This document shows, one piece after another, positions 41,404-51,678 of a stretch of 64,000 nucleotides of DNA. Location: assembly GCF_900302495.1 (NCBI RefSeq), contig NZ_OMKW01000002.1:806001-870000 (forward strand), in the 5' to 3' direction. A program made the position numbers and the translations under genes. The stretch's first letter is position 1; the number at the start of each line of letters is the position of its first letter. The notes under the pieces are model-generated. The model was not told the DNA's origin, ran no database searches, and was given only the letters and a program-made list of their open reading frames with translations. This stretch comes from Pontivivens insulae. GTDB lineage: Bacteria > Pseudomonadota > Alphaproteobacteria > Rhodobacterales > Rhodobacteraceae.

Positions 41404-41555
41404 AGGTTCTGTCCCCTCCCTACAGGAATAGCGTTGGCCCGTTTGCGGGCCTTACACAGTTTGACTTCGCGTACCGCAAAACGTGGCACAAGCGGTACGC
41501 CGCGTCAAAAGGGGACTGGCACCAACGGGGCGCTGCGTCACATTGGTCTAAGGGG

Positions 41556-43331
41556 TCAGGCCGCGTCCATATCGGCGGTGAACTGCAGGCGGGCCAGCCG
41601 CGCATAAAGCCCACCCTCGGCAACCAGACTGTCATGGGTGCCGCTGGCCACGATCCGACCACCTTCCATCACAATGATGCGGTCGGCCTTCTTTACGGTG
41701 GCCAAACGGTGCGCAATAACGAGCGTCGTCCGATCCTTGGACAGGTCTTCCACAGCAGCCTGAACGGCACGCTCACTCTCAGCATCCAGCGCGCTCGTCG
41801 CCTCATCGAGCAACAGAACCGGCGCATCGCGCAGGATTGCACGGGCGATGGCGATGCGCTGTTTCTGTCCACCGGACAGCATAACGCCGCGCTCTCCGAC
41901 ATAGGTGTCATAGCCATCAGGAAGCGCCGTCAGGAAATCATGAGCCGCCGCCGCGCGCGCCGCTGCCTCCACCTCCGCATCGGTGGCATCTGGCCGGCCA
42001 AAGCGTATGTTTTCCCGCGCACTCGCCGCGAAGATCACCGGCTCCTGCGGGACAAGCGCAAACGCGCGACGCATCTGCTCCCGCGGCAGATCGCGGATAT
42101 TCACACCATCAAGCTCGATCTGCCCGGCATCCGGGTCATAGAAGCGCAGCAGCAACTGGAAAATGGTCGACTTGCCTGCTCCTGACGGCCCGACAATCGC
42201 CACCGTCTCTCCGGCTCTCACTTCGAGGGAGACCTCCTCCAACGCGGGCACCGTGGGCCGCGCAGGATAACGGAAAGAGGCATCGCGGATCGCGACCGAG
42301 CCCGCACCGGGCACATAGATTGCCGTTCCGTCGTCACGAATGGGATCTTCCGCATCCAACAGCTCGACCAACCGCTCTGTCGCGCCAGCCGCGCGCATCA
42401 GCTCGCCCCAGATCTCACTCAATGCACCCACCGCACCCGCAACAAGGATCGCATAGATCAGGAACTGTACCAGCGTGCCGGGCGACATCGTCTCTGCCCG
42501 CACATCGCGCACGCCCAGCCACAAAACGCCGATCACGCCGGTAAAGACGAGGAAGATCACAATCGCGGTCATGATGGCGCGCACCCGGATCCGGCGCCGC
42601 GAACTGTCATAAGCGCCTTCGGTCAAGTCACCGAACCCGCCCCGGCTGACCGCCTCATGCGTATAGGCCTGCACCGTCTGCGCGGCCATCAACGTCTCCG
42701 AGGCCATCGCTGAAGAGCCCGCGATGCGGTCCTGATTTTCACGGCTCAAGACCCGGAGACGGCGCCCCATCACAACAATCGGCAGGATCACCAAAGGCAC
42801 CAATACCAGCACCGCCATCGTCAACTTGGGCGAGGTCAACAGCATCAGCACGAGCCCCCCCATGAAGGTAAGGACATTGCGCAAAGCGACTGAAATGCTT
42901 GAGGAAACAACAGACAGGATGAGCGTCGTGTCAGTGGTGAGACGGCTCAACACCTCGCCCGTCATCAACCGCTCGTAAAAGACCGGCGACATACCGATCA
43001 CCTTGTCATAGACCGCCTTGCGGATATCCGCGACGACCCGCTCCCCGATCAGGGTCACGATCATGTATCGCAGCGCGGTTCCGATGGCGAGCAAGGCGAC
43101 GATGCCGAGGGCCGCCGCAAAATAACTGTCGACCACCCCCAGATCATCGGCCAGAAAACTGTCCACAACCCGGCGCACAGCGATGGGCAAAACAAGCGTC
43201 AGTGACGCCGTAAAGATCAGCGCAAGCGCCGCACCGGCGATCCAAAGCTTGTAAGGGGCCAGGAACGGGGCAAGGCCCCGGATCGGTGACAATCGCGTCG
43301 CGCGCGCGCGATCCTCGGTGATCTCGGTCAT
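41556..43331 (-). CDS. ABC transporter, fused membrane and ATPase domains (MsbA/LmrA-type)
   Basis: The protein is 591 residues from the ATG at 43331; a TTG 15 bases upstream is less likely. The N-terminal six-helix exporter domain (about 20-315) is followed by an ATPase with Walker A GPSGAGKST, signature LSGGQKQRIAIARA, Walker B VLLLDEATSALD and the His switch (IAHRLATV). It acts as a homodimer exporting lipids or hydrophobic compounds; the substrate is not clear. Divergent from the MFS gene. Gap 41404-41555 carries nothing I recognise. Confidence 0.92.
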   Translation of the reverse strand: MTEITEDRARATRLSPIRGLAPFLAPYKLWIAGAALALIFTASLTLVLPIAVRRVVDSFLADDLGVVDSYFAAALGIVALLAIGTALRYMIVTLIGERVVADIRKAVYDKVIGMSPVFYERLMTGEVLSRLTTDTTLILSVVSSSISVALRNVLTFMGGLVLMLLTSPKLTMAVLVLVPLVILPIVVMGRRLRVLSRENQDRIAGSSAMASETLMAAQTVQAYTHEAVSRGGFGDLTEGAYDSSRRRIRVRAIMTAIVIFLVFTGVIGVLWLGVRDVRAETMSPGTLVQFLIYAILVAGAVGALSEIWGELMRAAGATERLVELLDAEDPIRDDGTAIYVPGAGSVAIRDASFRYPARPTVPALEEVSLEVRAGETVAIVGPSGAGKSTIFQLLLRFYDPDAGQIELDGVNIRDLPREQMRRAFALVPQEPVIFAASARENIRFGRPDATDAEVEAAARAAAAHDFLTALPDGYDTYVGERGVMLSGGQKQRIAIARAILRDAPVLLLDEATSALDAESERAVQAAVEDLSKDRTTLVIAHRLATVKKADRIIVMEGGRIVASGTHDSLVAEGGLYARLARLQFTADMDAA

Positions 43332-43515
43332 GGTCTTGTCCGTCAAACTGTTCAGCGCAGATGTAACAATGCACTGTCAGCCTCGCAAGACACCCTGCCC
43401 CATCAATTCCGGCCTGCGAGACCCGCATCCAGATGAATTGGCACAATTCTTCGCTTCCCTTGTGCCGGGCAGAGGCGCAGGGTCGGCACAGATCGCACCA
43501 GGGAGCCGCCGGGCC

Positions 43516-44733
43516 ATGCGCATTCTCATATCTCTTGCCGCCTTGTTCCTGTCGGTCATTTTCGTGCAGCTGTCCTCGGGCGCGCTCGGACCGCTCGACG
43601 CGCTGTCGGGTCGCGCCCTCGATTTCACCAACAGCCAGATCGGCCTCCTCGGCTCCGCCCATTTCGCGGGCTTCCTGATTGGCTGCTGGTGGGCCCCACG
43701 CCTGATGGGTTCTGTGGGCCATGCCCGCGGATTTGCCGTTTTCGCCGCCCTCGGCTGCATTGGCGCTCTTGGCCACACGTTAACCGACAATGCAGAGGTC
43801 TGGATGATCCTGCGCATGCTATCGGGCGCCTGCGTCGCCGGGTGCTACACAACCGTTGAAAGCTGGATGCAGGCAAAGGCCACCAACGCCAATCGCGGCC
43901 GCGTTCTTGGCGGTTATCGGATCATCGACATCGGTGCATCGCTGGCTGCGCAACTGCTGATCGGCGTGCTGACGCCCGCCTCCTATGTGTCCTACAACCT
44001 GCTTGCTATCTTTTGCTGCTTGTCGCTGATCCCGCTGGCTCTGACGACCAGCACGCCGCCCGCGATCACGACCCCACCCCGCTTGCACCCGATCCGTGCA
44101 TTGCGGCTGTCGCCGCTCGGCGTCATGGGTGTGGCCGTTGCGGGCGTGACAATGGCCGCGTTCAGAATGGTCTCACCGATCTATGGGTTAGAGGAAGGTC
44201 TCAGCGCGACAGAGATTGGCGGCTTCCTTGCCCTCGGACTGCTGGGTGGTGCAATCAGCCAGTTCCCGGTCGGATGGCTGGCGGACCGCTTTGATCGCCG
44301 CGCGGTCCTGGCGGGTCTGTCTGTCGCCGCCCTGGCGGTGTCGAGCGCCATTACCCTGGGCGCCTTCCCGGGGATTACCGGCCTCTACATCTCGATCCTG
44401 CTTTTCGGGCTTGTCGCGTTCCCGCTCTTCTCTGTCTCCGCCGCGCACGCAAACGACTTCGCGTCCCCTGACACGGTGGTGGAGCTGAACGCCGCTCTGA
44501 TGTTCTGGTATGCGATCGGGGCGATCGCGTCACCCTATCTCGCCTCGCTGCTGCTGGAATCCTTCGGCAGCAAGGCGTTGTTCATCTATATCGGAACGGC
44601 TCATATCGGCCTGATCGCCTTTGCCGGATGGCGCAGCATGGTGCGGGCAGCGCCAACCGAGCGCACGCCCTACACTTATCGTCCAAGAACCTCATTCACC
44701 CTGCAACGATTGTTCCGCCGCAAGGGTGACTAG
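43516..44733 (+). CDS. MFS transporter
   Basis: The protein is 405 residues from the ATG at 43516 (the longer frame overlaps the divergent ABC gene and begins with no signal). About 12 hydrophobic helices; the intracellular loop after helix 2 is GCWWAPRLMGSVGHARGFAVF, and the central-loop-equivalent FPVGWLADRFDRRAVL is a typical MFS motif. Its closest look is to the YcaD-like subgroup; substrate unknown. It ends 5 bp before the convergent PilJ-domain gene. Confidence 0.85.
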   Translation: MRILISLAALFLSVIFVQLSSGALGPLDALSGRALDFTNSQIGLLGSAHFAGFLIGCWWAPRLMGSVGHARGFAVFAALGCIGALGHTLTDNAEVWMILRMLSGACVAGCYTTVESWMQAKATNANRGRVLGGYRIIDIGASLAAQLLIGVLTPASYVSYNLLAIFCCLSLIPLALTTSTPPAITTPPRLHPIRALRLSPLGVMGVAVAGVTMAAFRMVSPIYGLEEGLSATEIGGFLALGLLGGAISQFPVGWLADRFDRRAVLAGLSVAALAVSSAITLGAFPGITGLYISILLFGLVAFPLFSVSAAHANDFASPDTVVELNAALMFWYAIGAIASPYLASLLLESFGSKALFIYIGTAHIGLIAFAGWRSMVRAAPTERTPYTYRPRTSFTLQRLFRRKGD

Positions 44734-44738
44734 GCCCT

Positions 44739-45623
44739 CTACATCACGAACTCATAGAGGCCTACGGCGGTGTTCATTTCGCGCAGCAACGGCTCGGTCA
44801 ATGTCGCCAGTTCGGCCAGATCCGCTGGGCTCAAAACTTCCCCGCCCGCAGCGCGGTCGAGCAATGCTTTGACAGGCGTCCACAGCTCCTGAACGGTCGC
44901 GAGCTGGTCTGCAATCTGCTCATTTGGCGGTGCCATGACGCCGACGTCCGCCATACCGTTGCGCAAGGCGGTCAGTGACAAATCAAAGATCGTCAGCGTG
45001 CCCAGCAATGTTTCGGCCATAGCGGCCGGATCGTCGGCAACCTGCATTAAACAGGCCTCTTTCACCGCCTTTTGGGTCAACATCCGCTGGCGACCCGCAA
45101 TGTCCACCGTCACCGTCAATGCAAGCGGCACATTGGGCGTGATCCCGCCATAAGCACGCGCCGTTGTGTTCACGGCCGCATTCATTGTGCGCAAAACTTC
45201 CAAAGATGTCGCATTAAGCGGCATCAAACGATCCTCGGGAACCACGCCCTCACGCTGCGCCAATTCAATGACACGACGATAGGCCGCCCAGGGCGTATCG
45301 ATTTCCGAGAGCGCATTCAGCACCTGGTTCAGCGTCTCTTCCTGCAGACCAATTTCCGGATCACCGACACGCAAGGCCGCGTCAGATTGCAGAAACAGTG
45401 CGTAGGCCGCATCCATCTGCCCTCGATGATCGTCCGCGGCTATCCCGGTCGACATCAGACACGCGGCCTTTGCCATTCGCTGGGACAGCATCCGCTGTCG
45501 TCCGGCAACGTTCACGCGCCGTGTCGCCTCTTCCGCAGTTACGTCAGCCACAGCAATCGTTGGTGCACCGACCCCCATCGTCAGCACCATCGCAGCCGCA
45601 GCTGCTATCGCATGATATCTCAT
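44739..45623 (-). CDS. Secreted protein with two PilJ-type sensor domains
   Basis: The protein is 294 residues from MRYHAIAAAAAMVLTMGVG, a signal peptide of about 25 residues. Two PilJ (type IV pili methyl-accepting chemotaxis N-terminal) domains follow, each with the same signature: VNVAGRQRMLSQRMAKAACLM (about 38-58) and VDIAGRQRMLTQKAVKEACLM (about 173-193). In other proteins this domain is the periplasmic ligand-binding part of a chemoreceptor or kinase. This protein has no transmembrane anchor or cytoplasmic output after it, so it must act by partner binding. It is downstream of dnaX; the gap 45624-45776 holds nothing else seen. Confidence 0.82.
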   Translation of the reverse strand: MRYHAIAAAAAMVLTMGVGAPTIAVADVTAEEATRRVNVAGRQRMLSQRMAKAACLMSTGIAADDHRGQMDAAYALFLQSDAALRVGDPEIGLQEETLNQVLNALSEIDTPWAAYRRVIELAQREGVVPEDRLMPLNATSLEVLRTMNAAVNTTARAYGGITPNVPLALTVTVDIAGRQRMLTQKAVKEACLMQVADDPAAMAETLLGTLTIFDLSLTALRNGMADVGVMAPPNEQIADQLATVQELWTPVKALLDRAAGGEVLSPADLAELATLTEPLLREMNTAVGLYEFVM

Positions 45624-45776
45624 AGCGAACTCCACACATCTCAATTCCCCCACTTTGAATTTCGCACAATCATTGCGTGTTTGTAAGTGTGAATTCGCAC
45701 ATGCAGCATCACTGCATACCTAACCATTCGATTAAGAAGCGGGTTTCTCACAATTTCCTGCGGCCGAGGAAGGTGG

Positions 45777-47528
45777 TCACATGTCGTCAAAAGGATCGAC
45801 AGGCGCCCAATCATCATCGACGTCGTCCGGATCAATGGGAACAATGGTCTCATTCGTGTCCGATTCAAGCTCACGCGACAGCACCGCCCGAATCTCAGAT
45901 CCGGGAAATTGCGCCAACGCTGCTTGAACCAATGTATGCGCTTTCGCGTGCGCAAGGATGTCATCCTTTGCACGCGCATTCAGCTCGGCAAGCGTCTGCC
46001 CGCCCCCCTCGCTAACGACAGAGACCGCCCAGCGGGCACCGGTCCAACTCGTCAAACGTTGGGTCAGCGTTTGCGCCAAATGGGGTGGCGCATCGGCCGT
46101 GGGCTCAAATTCGATGCGGCCCGGTGTGTATTTGGCAAGTCTCATATAGGTTTCGACTTCAACCAGAAGTTTAACGTCGCGATTGGCGCGTATCAGCGCG
46201 ACCACATCCTCGAAGGTCACAAATCGCGCCAGCGGATTTGCCGCTTCCGCCGCAACGGGTTGCGCCTCGGCCACGGCTGTCACACCACCACTCTGCCGGA
46301 CCTGCGCGCGTGGCGAGGACGCTCCGGCACTGCTGGCCCCGGCCTGCCCGCCACCAGCAGGTGCCCCGGCAGGTGCATCCTGCAGCCGGCGGATCAGCTC
46401 CTCAGGGCTCGGCAGGTCCGCGACATGGGTCAATCGGATAATGGCCATTTCAGCCGCCATCATCGCGTTGGGGGCAGCCGCAACCTCCTCCAAGGCTTTC
46501 AGCAGCATCTGCCACGAGCGGCTCAACACCCGCATGGGCAACCGTTCAGCCATATCCTGCCCGCGCAACCGCTCATCAGGCGCCACCGTCGGATCCTCCG
46601 CCGCTTCCGGCGTGATCTTTACGACACTGATCCAATGCGTGACCTCAGCGAGATCCCGCAACACGGCCAGCGGATCGGCCCCGGCCGCATATTGCCCTGA
46701 CAATTCGTCTAGCGCGCCGCCCGCATCGCCCTTCATCACCATGTCAAACAGGTCGAGCACTCGGCCCCGATCCGCAACACCCAGCATTGCGCGGACCTGA
46801 TCGGCGGTCGTCTCCCCCGCGCCATGGCTGATCGCCTGGTCAAGCAGGGATACCGCATCGCGCATCGAGCCCTCGGCCGCACGGGTGATCAGCGCCAGCG
46901 CATCCTCACTGATCGCCGCCCCCTCCTTGCCCGCAATTTCGCCAAGATAGCGGATCGTCTCCTCAGGCTCCATGCGCCGAAGATCAAAGCGCTGGCATCG
47001 GCTCAGAACGGTCACCGGCACCTTGCGGATCTCAGTGGTCGCAAAGATGAATTTCACGTGCTCGGGCGGCTCTTCCAGCGTCTTGAGCAACGCGTTGAAC
47101 GCGCTGGTCGACAGCATGTGAACCTCATCGATGATGTAGACTTTGTAGCGGGCAGAGGCCGCGCGATAGCGCACGCTGTCAATGATCTCTCGAATGTCTC
47201 CCACACCGGTGCGAGAGGCGGCATCCATCTCCATCACATCGACATGACGGCCTTCGCTGATCGCCACGCAGGGCTCACAAACACCGCAGGGCTGGGTGGT
47301 CGGCCCGCCTTGCCCATCCGCCCCGATACAGTTCAGACCTTTTGCAATGATCCGCGCCGTGGTCGTCTTGCCCGTGCCCCGGATGCCGGTCATCAAAAAC
47401 GCATGCGCGATCCGGTCTGCCTCAAACGCATTGCGCAACGTGCGCACCATCGCGTCCTGCCCGATCAGATCGGCAAAAGTCTCGGGCCGGTATTTGCGCG
47501 CCAGAACCTGATATGTCGAATCGCTCAT
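45777..47528 (-). CDS. dnaX: DNA polymerase III subunits gamma and tau
   Basis: The 583-residue clamp-loader ATPase. Walker A GIRGTGKTTTAR (about 49-60), a zinc module around CIGADGQGGPTTQPCGVCEPC, Walker B IIDEVHML and sensor 1 ATTEIRKVP are clear; the C-terminal half holds the tau-type domain. No obvious slippery frameshift sequence was seen, so the gamma form may not be made. Unlike many relatives it is not followed by ybaB-recR here; a PilJ-type gene follows instead. Confidence 0.95.
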   Translation of the reverse strand: MSDSTYQVLARKYRPETFADLIGQDAMVRTLRNAFEADRIAHAFLMTGIRGTGKTTTARIIAKGLNCIGADGQGGPTTQPCGVCEPCVAISEGRHVDVMEMDAASRTGVGDIREIIDSVRYRAASARYKVYIIDEVHMLSTSAFNALLKTLEEPPEHVKFIFATTEIRKVPVTVLSRCQRFDLRRMEPEETIRYLGEIAGKEGAAISEDALALITRAAEGSMRDAVSLLDQAISHGAGETTADQVRAMLGVADRGRVLDLFDMVMKGDAGGALDELSGQYAAGADPLAVLRDLAEVTHWISVVKITPEAAEDPTVAPDERLRGQDMAERLPMRVLSRSWQMLLKALEEVAAAPNAMMAAEMAIIRLTHVADLPSPEELIRRLQDAPAGAPAGGGQAGASSAGASSPRAQVRQSGGVTAVAEAQPVAAEAANPLARFVTFEDVVALIRANRDVKLLVEVETYMRLAKYTPGRIEFEPTADAPPHLAQTLTQRLTSWTGARWAVSVVSEGGGQTLAELNARAKDDILAHAKAHTLVQAALAQFPGSEIRAVLSRELESDTNETIVPIDPDDVDDDWAPVDPFDDM

Positions 47529-47595
47529 GCCGCCCCCCGGTCATCGTCGCGCGCAAGGCTAAGCGGCCCTCGTCTCAGACGCAATGTGAACACCA

Positions 47596-47880
47596 TCAGT
47601 CCTCGTTGATGTCGCGGGTCCAGACCTTCACCTGCCCCTTGCGCACCCCAAGAACGCGCCGCATCACAATCCAGGAAATCAGAGAGAGGACCGCAAAGCA
47701 CAGCAACATCAATGGCACCGATCCGGCCAACGCAGCCGCAACCGGTCCACCAACCAACAGAACAATCGCGATGATCAATGCGCCAAGGCCAAAGCCCAAG
47801 AGGATCGCCCCGGCCGTGAAAGCCTCAGCAATCAGCAGCAAGATCCCCGCAACGGCCCAGACCCACCACGCGGACAACAT
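47596..47880 (-). CDS. NfeD family membrane protein
   Basis: A 94-residue protein from the ATG at 47880, one base overlapping the band-7 stop. It has two to three helices (about 3-25 and 27-65) and a short cytoplasmic end. NfeD proteins are partners of stomatin/SPFH proteins and are usually encoded next to them. This is the short form without a serine-protease domain. Confidence 0.88.
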   Translation of the reverse strand: MLSAWWVWAVAGILLLIAEAFTAGAILLGFGLGALIIAIVLLVGGPVAAALAGSVPLMLLCFAVLSLISWIVMRRVLGVRKGQVKVWTRDINED

Positions 47881-48761
47881 CAACCGCGCCCCTTCAACAA
47901 TTTGAACGCATCCCCAAATGCATCCAGAGCATTCGCGGGCACGAGGATGGTCTGTTTTCCATCCCCCTTGCCAACGGCCTCAAGCGCTTCCACCTGCTTT
48001 AACGCAACCTGATATTGCGCAGCCTCAAGCCCGTTTTCCTTGATCGCTGCGGCAACAACGCTCGTGGCATAGGCTTCCGCATCAGCCGAGACACGGCGCG
48101 CCTTTGCGGCCTGCTCTGCGGCATAGAGTTCGGCATCTGCGGCAAGCTCCACCGCACGCTTCGTGCCCTCGGCCTCTGTCACCTGTGCGCGCCGTGCCCG
48201 TTCTGCATTAAGCTGTTGCAGCATTGCAGCCCGCGTCGCTTCATCCAAAGCAACGTCGAGGATTTCGGCCCGCGTCACCTCGATCCCCCAATCGTCGACA
48301 ACAGCTTCAACCGCCTGCTTCACCTTTGCAATCAGTGTTGCGCGATTGGACTGAACCGCATCCAGCTCAATCGCCCCGATTTCTGATCGCACGATCCCCG
48401 CAACTGTTGTTGCAATCGCCGCGTCTACATCGCGGATCCGGTAAACCGTGCGCTCAGGCGCCGTGATCCGGTAAAAAACGCTCGTCTCGACCTGTAGCAA
48501 CACGTTATCTGCGGTGATCGCATCCTGATTGGCCGTTGGCAGCTGCCGCTCCAGGATCGAAATACGGTGCTTGACCCGGTCAAGGAATGGCACGATCAGG
48601 TTTACGCCCGGCCCCAGAACCTTCTGCAAACGGCCCAGCCGCTCCACCACATATTTCTCGGACTGCGGAACAATCCGAACACCGAGGAAGACGATGATGG
48701 CGACAAAGGCGGCAAGGCTGAGCAGCACGATATTCGCGCCGATGAACTCTTCGGGGGTCAT
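47880..48761 (-). CDS. SPFH/band 7 (stomatin-like, QmcA-type) membrane protein
   Basis: The protein is 293 residues from MTPEEFIGANIV. One N-terminal transmembrane helix (about 8-28) is followed by the band-7 domain (about 30-190: RIVPQSEKYVVERLGRLQKVLGPGVNLIVPFLDRV) and a coiled Ala/Glu-rich tail (AEQAAKARRVSADAEAYATSVV). Such proteins form cage-like membrane scaffolds. Coupled to nfeD. Confidence 0.9.
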   Translation of the reverse strand: MTPEEFIGANIVLLSLAAFVAIIVFLGVRIVPQSEKYVVERLGRLQKVLGPGVNLIVPFLDRVKHRISILERQLPTANQDAITADNVLLQVETSVFYRITAPERTVYRIRDVDAAIATTVAGIVRSEIGAIELDAVQSNRATLIAKVKQAVEAVVDDWGIEVTRAEILDVALDEATRAAMLQQLNAERARRAQVTEAEGTKRAVELAADAELYAAEQAAKARRVSADAEAYATSVVAAAIKENGLEAAQYQVALKQVEALEAVGKGDGKQTILVPANALDAFGDAFKLLKGRG

Positions 48762-48807
48762 GTCCAGGCTCCGGTTGGGCGGTGTGGCGGCAGCTTCGCA
48801 GATTACC

Positions 48808-49722
48808 TCAGGACTTTGAACCCACCACCCGCGCCCGGTGCGCGATATAGAGCGTTGATGCAATGATCAGAACCGCACCTGCAAGTGTGTAGCGATCGAG
48901 AACTTCACCAAACAGCACGTATCCCGCAATCCCGATGAAAACGATCCTGAGATAGGCAATAGGCGCAAGGACGGCAGCATCGGCAAAGCGGTACGCCTGA
49001 AGGTCCGCCACATTGCGTGCGCTGCCGGTGATCACCAGAACGGCGACCGCGATCCAGGCAACTGTTCCGGTCGGCACGTCCCACACCGGGGCTGCCACCG
49101 GAACGGTGACCAGTGCCGTAATCACAACCGATGACACGAAGGCGGACATCGCCCCATCAGCCTGTGCCAGTCCCCGGCTCATGCTCAACGCCGCGGCGAA
49201 CAGGATGGAAGAGCCCAGCGCAGCCAGCATTGCAGGCTCCAGCGCGATGAAACCCGGTCGCAGAATAATCAGCGCCCCGACAAACCCCGCCGCAACCGCA
49301 CTCCACCGACGGGGACCAACCCGCTCCCCCAGCGCTGTCGCGGCGATGATGACGGCAAAAATCGGCGCAGTGAAGAAAAGAACCGTCGCAGTGGCCAGCG
49401 GAATATGGGCCAGCGTGTAGAACCCCAGATGGGTCGAACCGGCCACAAAAGCCCCTCGGATCAAATGGTCGCGCGGGCGCGAGAAGCGCAGTTTTCGCCA
49501 AACAAATGGCAGCACCAGACATCCCGCGATCAGCATCGCCGTGATGCCCGACCGCAGCATCAACACCATCCGACTGTCCAACTCGTCTGTCAGCCAACGC
49601 ACCGACACCGACATGGCAGACGCCATGACGACCGAGAACAGCATCCAGATCACGCCGCGCAGATTGTCAGATTGTGTCCGGGTGGGCGGCGGCGTCGCCT
49701 GATCCATCGGGGATATCGCCAT
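48808..49722 (-). CDS. EamA/DMT-family transporter
   Basis: The protein is 304 residues from MAISPMDQATP; AAGGAGG lies seven bases ahead. It has about ten helices in two EamA repeats, and segments such as HLGFYTLAHIPLATATVLFFTAPIFAVIIA and AYRFADAAVLAPIAYLRIVFIGIAGYVLFGE are typical. Substrate unknown. Its upstream region contains four phased 11-bp repeats. Confidence 0.87.
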   Translation of the reverse strand: MAISPMDQATPPPTRTQSDNLRGVIWMLFSVVMASAMSVSVRWLTDELDSRMVLMLRSGITAMLIAGCLVLPFVWRKLRFSRPRDHLIRGAFVAGSTHLGFYTLAHIPLATATVLFFTAPIFAVIIAATALGERVGPRRWSAVAAGFVGALIILRPGFIALEPAMLAALGSSILFAAALSMSRGLAQADGAMSAFVSSVVITALVTVPVAAPVWDVPTGTVAWIAVAVLVITGSARNVADLQAYRFADAAVLAPIAYLRIVFIGIAGYVLFGEVLDRYTLAGAVLIIASTLYIAHRARVVGSKS

Positions 49723-49886
49723 GATGCCCTCCTTGCGCCTCACAGGGTCAGGGCTTCATCCCTAACGCGACCCTTTGCGAAAGGCCCGAAAAAAGGCGTA
49801 TCGCTACAAGCGTTGAGGCACGCTTCGGATTGGCCCAAATACCCAATCCAAGGCCGGAAACCGGACCGGCGCGGTCTGCATAAGCG

Positions 49887-49930
49887 GTGCACGCTTGGTG
49901 TACGCGTTGTGCACGCCCTGTGTACGCCTG
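49887..49930 (+). repeat. Four 11-bp tandem repeats upstream of the DMT transporter gene
   Basis: The units are GTGCACGCTTG, GTGTACGCGTT, GTGCACGCCCT and GTGTACGCCTG. The first eight bases (GTGYACGC) are constant with C/T alternating at position 4, and the last three vary. The period is about one helical turn. They start 13 bp after the metG stop and about 165 bp before the DMT start, a place suited to a multimeric operator. Confidence 0.7.
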
Positions 49931-49942
49931 AAATTGGTCGAC

Positions 49943-51607
49943 TTAGCGGCCCTTGAAGGTCGCCTGCCACGCGTCCCGCTGCTCGTCGCTGATCTTGGTG
50001 AACAGGTTTTCGGGCACCGTGAATGCGTGCCCGGGCTGCAATGTGTCAAGCGCCCCGGCCACATCGCTGGGCCACTCAAGATCCGTGCCCAGCGCCGCAC
50101 GCAACGTCTCGCTCGCATCAGGAATGAAGGGCTTGGAAAGCACCGCGTAAAGACGGCAGAGATTGAGCGCCAAGCGAATGATACCAGCGGCCCGCGCGGG
50201 GTCCTCTTTGAACGCAGCCCAGGGCGCGGTTTCCTGAAGATATTCGTTGCCAGCAACCCAGATCGCGCGAAGCCCCGCCGTCGCCTTGCGGAAATCCATG
50301 GCCTCCATATGAGTCTCATAGAGGGCGACGCGGCGGGTCAACTCTTCGATAAGCGCCTGTTCTGGCTCACCATATTCGCCATTCGGCACCTCTTCACCGA
50401 ATTTCGAGCGGCAAAACTTGGTCACGCGGCTGACAAAATTGCCCAGCACGTCCGACAAGTCCTTGTTGACGCCGGACTGGAAGCTTTCCCACGTAAATTG
50501 GCTGTCTGAGGTTTCGGGCACATTGCTCATCAGCCACCAACGCCAATAGTCCGCAGGCAGCACGCTCAGCGCCTGATCCATGAAGATCCCACGCCCTTTC
50601 GAGGTCGAGAACTGGCCATTCTCGTAATTCAGGTAATTGAACGACTTGATGTAGTCGACCAGTTTCCAGGGCTCACCCGATCCGATGATCGTGGCCGGAA
50701 AGCTCAACGTGTGGAAGGGAACGTTGTCCTTGCCCATGAACTGAACATAGGTCACGTCCTCAGCCCCTTTGTCGGTGCGCCACCACCGCTCCCAATCGTC
50801 GAATTTCTCTGCAGTTGCAGCGATATAGGCGATGGGTGCGTCGAACCAGACATAGAAAACCTTGCCCGGCAATTCGGGCACCGGAACACCCCAATCGAGG
50901 TCCCGGGTGATGCCCCGGTCCTGCAAGCCGTCGCCATCATTCAACCACTTCTTCGCGATTGAGGTGGTCAGCACCGGCCAATCATGTTTCGAGCCGATCC
51001 AGTCGGCCAATTCACCGCGCAGCGCGCTCTGGCGCAGGTGCAGGTGGGTCGTCTCGCGCACTTCCAGATCCGTCGCGCCAGAGATGGCAGAGCGCGGTTC
51101 GATCAGGTCGGTGGGGTCGAGCTGCTTGGTGCAGTTTTCACACTGATCCCCACGCGCGCTGTCATAGCCGCAATTGGGACAGGTCCCCTCAACATAACGG
51201 TCCGGCAGAAAGCGCCCATCTGTAACGGAGTAAATCTGGTGCTCCGTCACCTCCGCGATCAGCCCCGCCTCACGCAACTTGGCAGCAAAATGCTGGGTCA
51301 GTTTGTGGTTTTCGGGTGAGGAGGAACGTCCGAAATGGTCGAAATCCATACGGAAACCGCGTGCCAGCTTTGCCTGAACCTCATGCATCTCCGCACAATA
51401 TTCGTCCACCGGCTTGCCGGCCTTCTGCGCGGCAAGCTCTGCCGGTGAGCCATGCTCGTCCGTCGCGCAAATGTGCATGACCTCGTGCCCGCGCCCGCGC
51501 AGGTAGCGCGCATAAACATCTGATGGCAGCTGGCTTCCAACCAGATTGCCCAGATGCTTGATCCCATTGATATAGGGAATGGCGGAGGTGATCAGATAGC
51601 GGGCCAT
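49943..51607 (-). CDS. metG: Methionyl-tRNA synthetase
   Basis: The 554-residue class I enzyme. HIGH-like motif [14 protein letters not shown] (about 8-21), a zinc finger [17 protein letters not shown] (about 142-158) and the KMSKS-equivalent FSTSKGRG loop are present. The length lacks the C-terminal dimerisation domain, which is common. It stands alone, convergent to nothing; the 220 bp 3' to it hold the repeats above. Confidence 0.97.
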   Translation of the reverse strand: MARYLITSAIPYINGIKHLGNLVGSQLPSDVYARYLRGRGHEVMHICATDEHGSPAELAAQKAGKPVDEYCAEMHEVQAKLARGFRMDFDHFGRSSSPENHKLTQHFAAKLREAGLIAEVTEHQIYSVTDGRFLPDRYVEGTCPNCGYDSARGDQCENCTKQLDPTDLIEPRSAISGATDLEVRETTHLHLRQSALRGELADWIGSKHDWPVLTTSIAKKWLNDGDGLQDRGITRDLDWGVPVPELPGKVFYVWFDAPIAYIAATAEKFDDWERWWRTDKGAEDVTYVQFMGKDNVPFHTLSFPATIIGSGEPWKLVDYIKSFNYLNYENGQFSTSKGRGIFMDQALSVLPADYWRWWLMSNVPETSDSQFTWESFQSGVNKDLSDVLGNFVSRVTKFCRSKFGEEVPNGEYGEPEQALIEELTRRVALYETHMEAMDFRKATAGLRAIWVAGNEYLQETAPWAAFKEDPARAAGIIRLALNLCRLYAVLSKPFIPDASETLRAALGTDLEWPSDVAGALDTLQPGHAFTVPENLFTKISDEQRDAWQATFKGR

Positions 51608-51678
51608 GGGATATCCTCTTACTCGGCCCGGCTGATCTAACCCACGTCAGCGCGCTTTGCCAGTGGGGTCTGATCCGA

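Noticed and set aside
45777-47528. Programmed frameshift in dnaX
   Set aside because: No A-rich or other slippery heptamer with a following stem was noticed in the reading frame.
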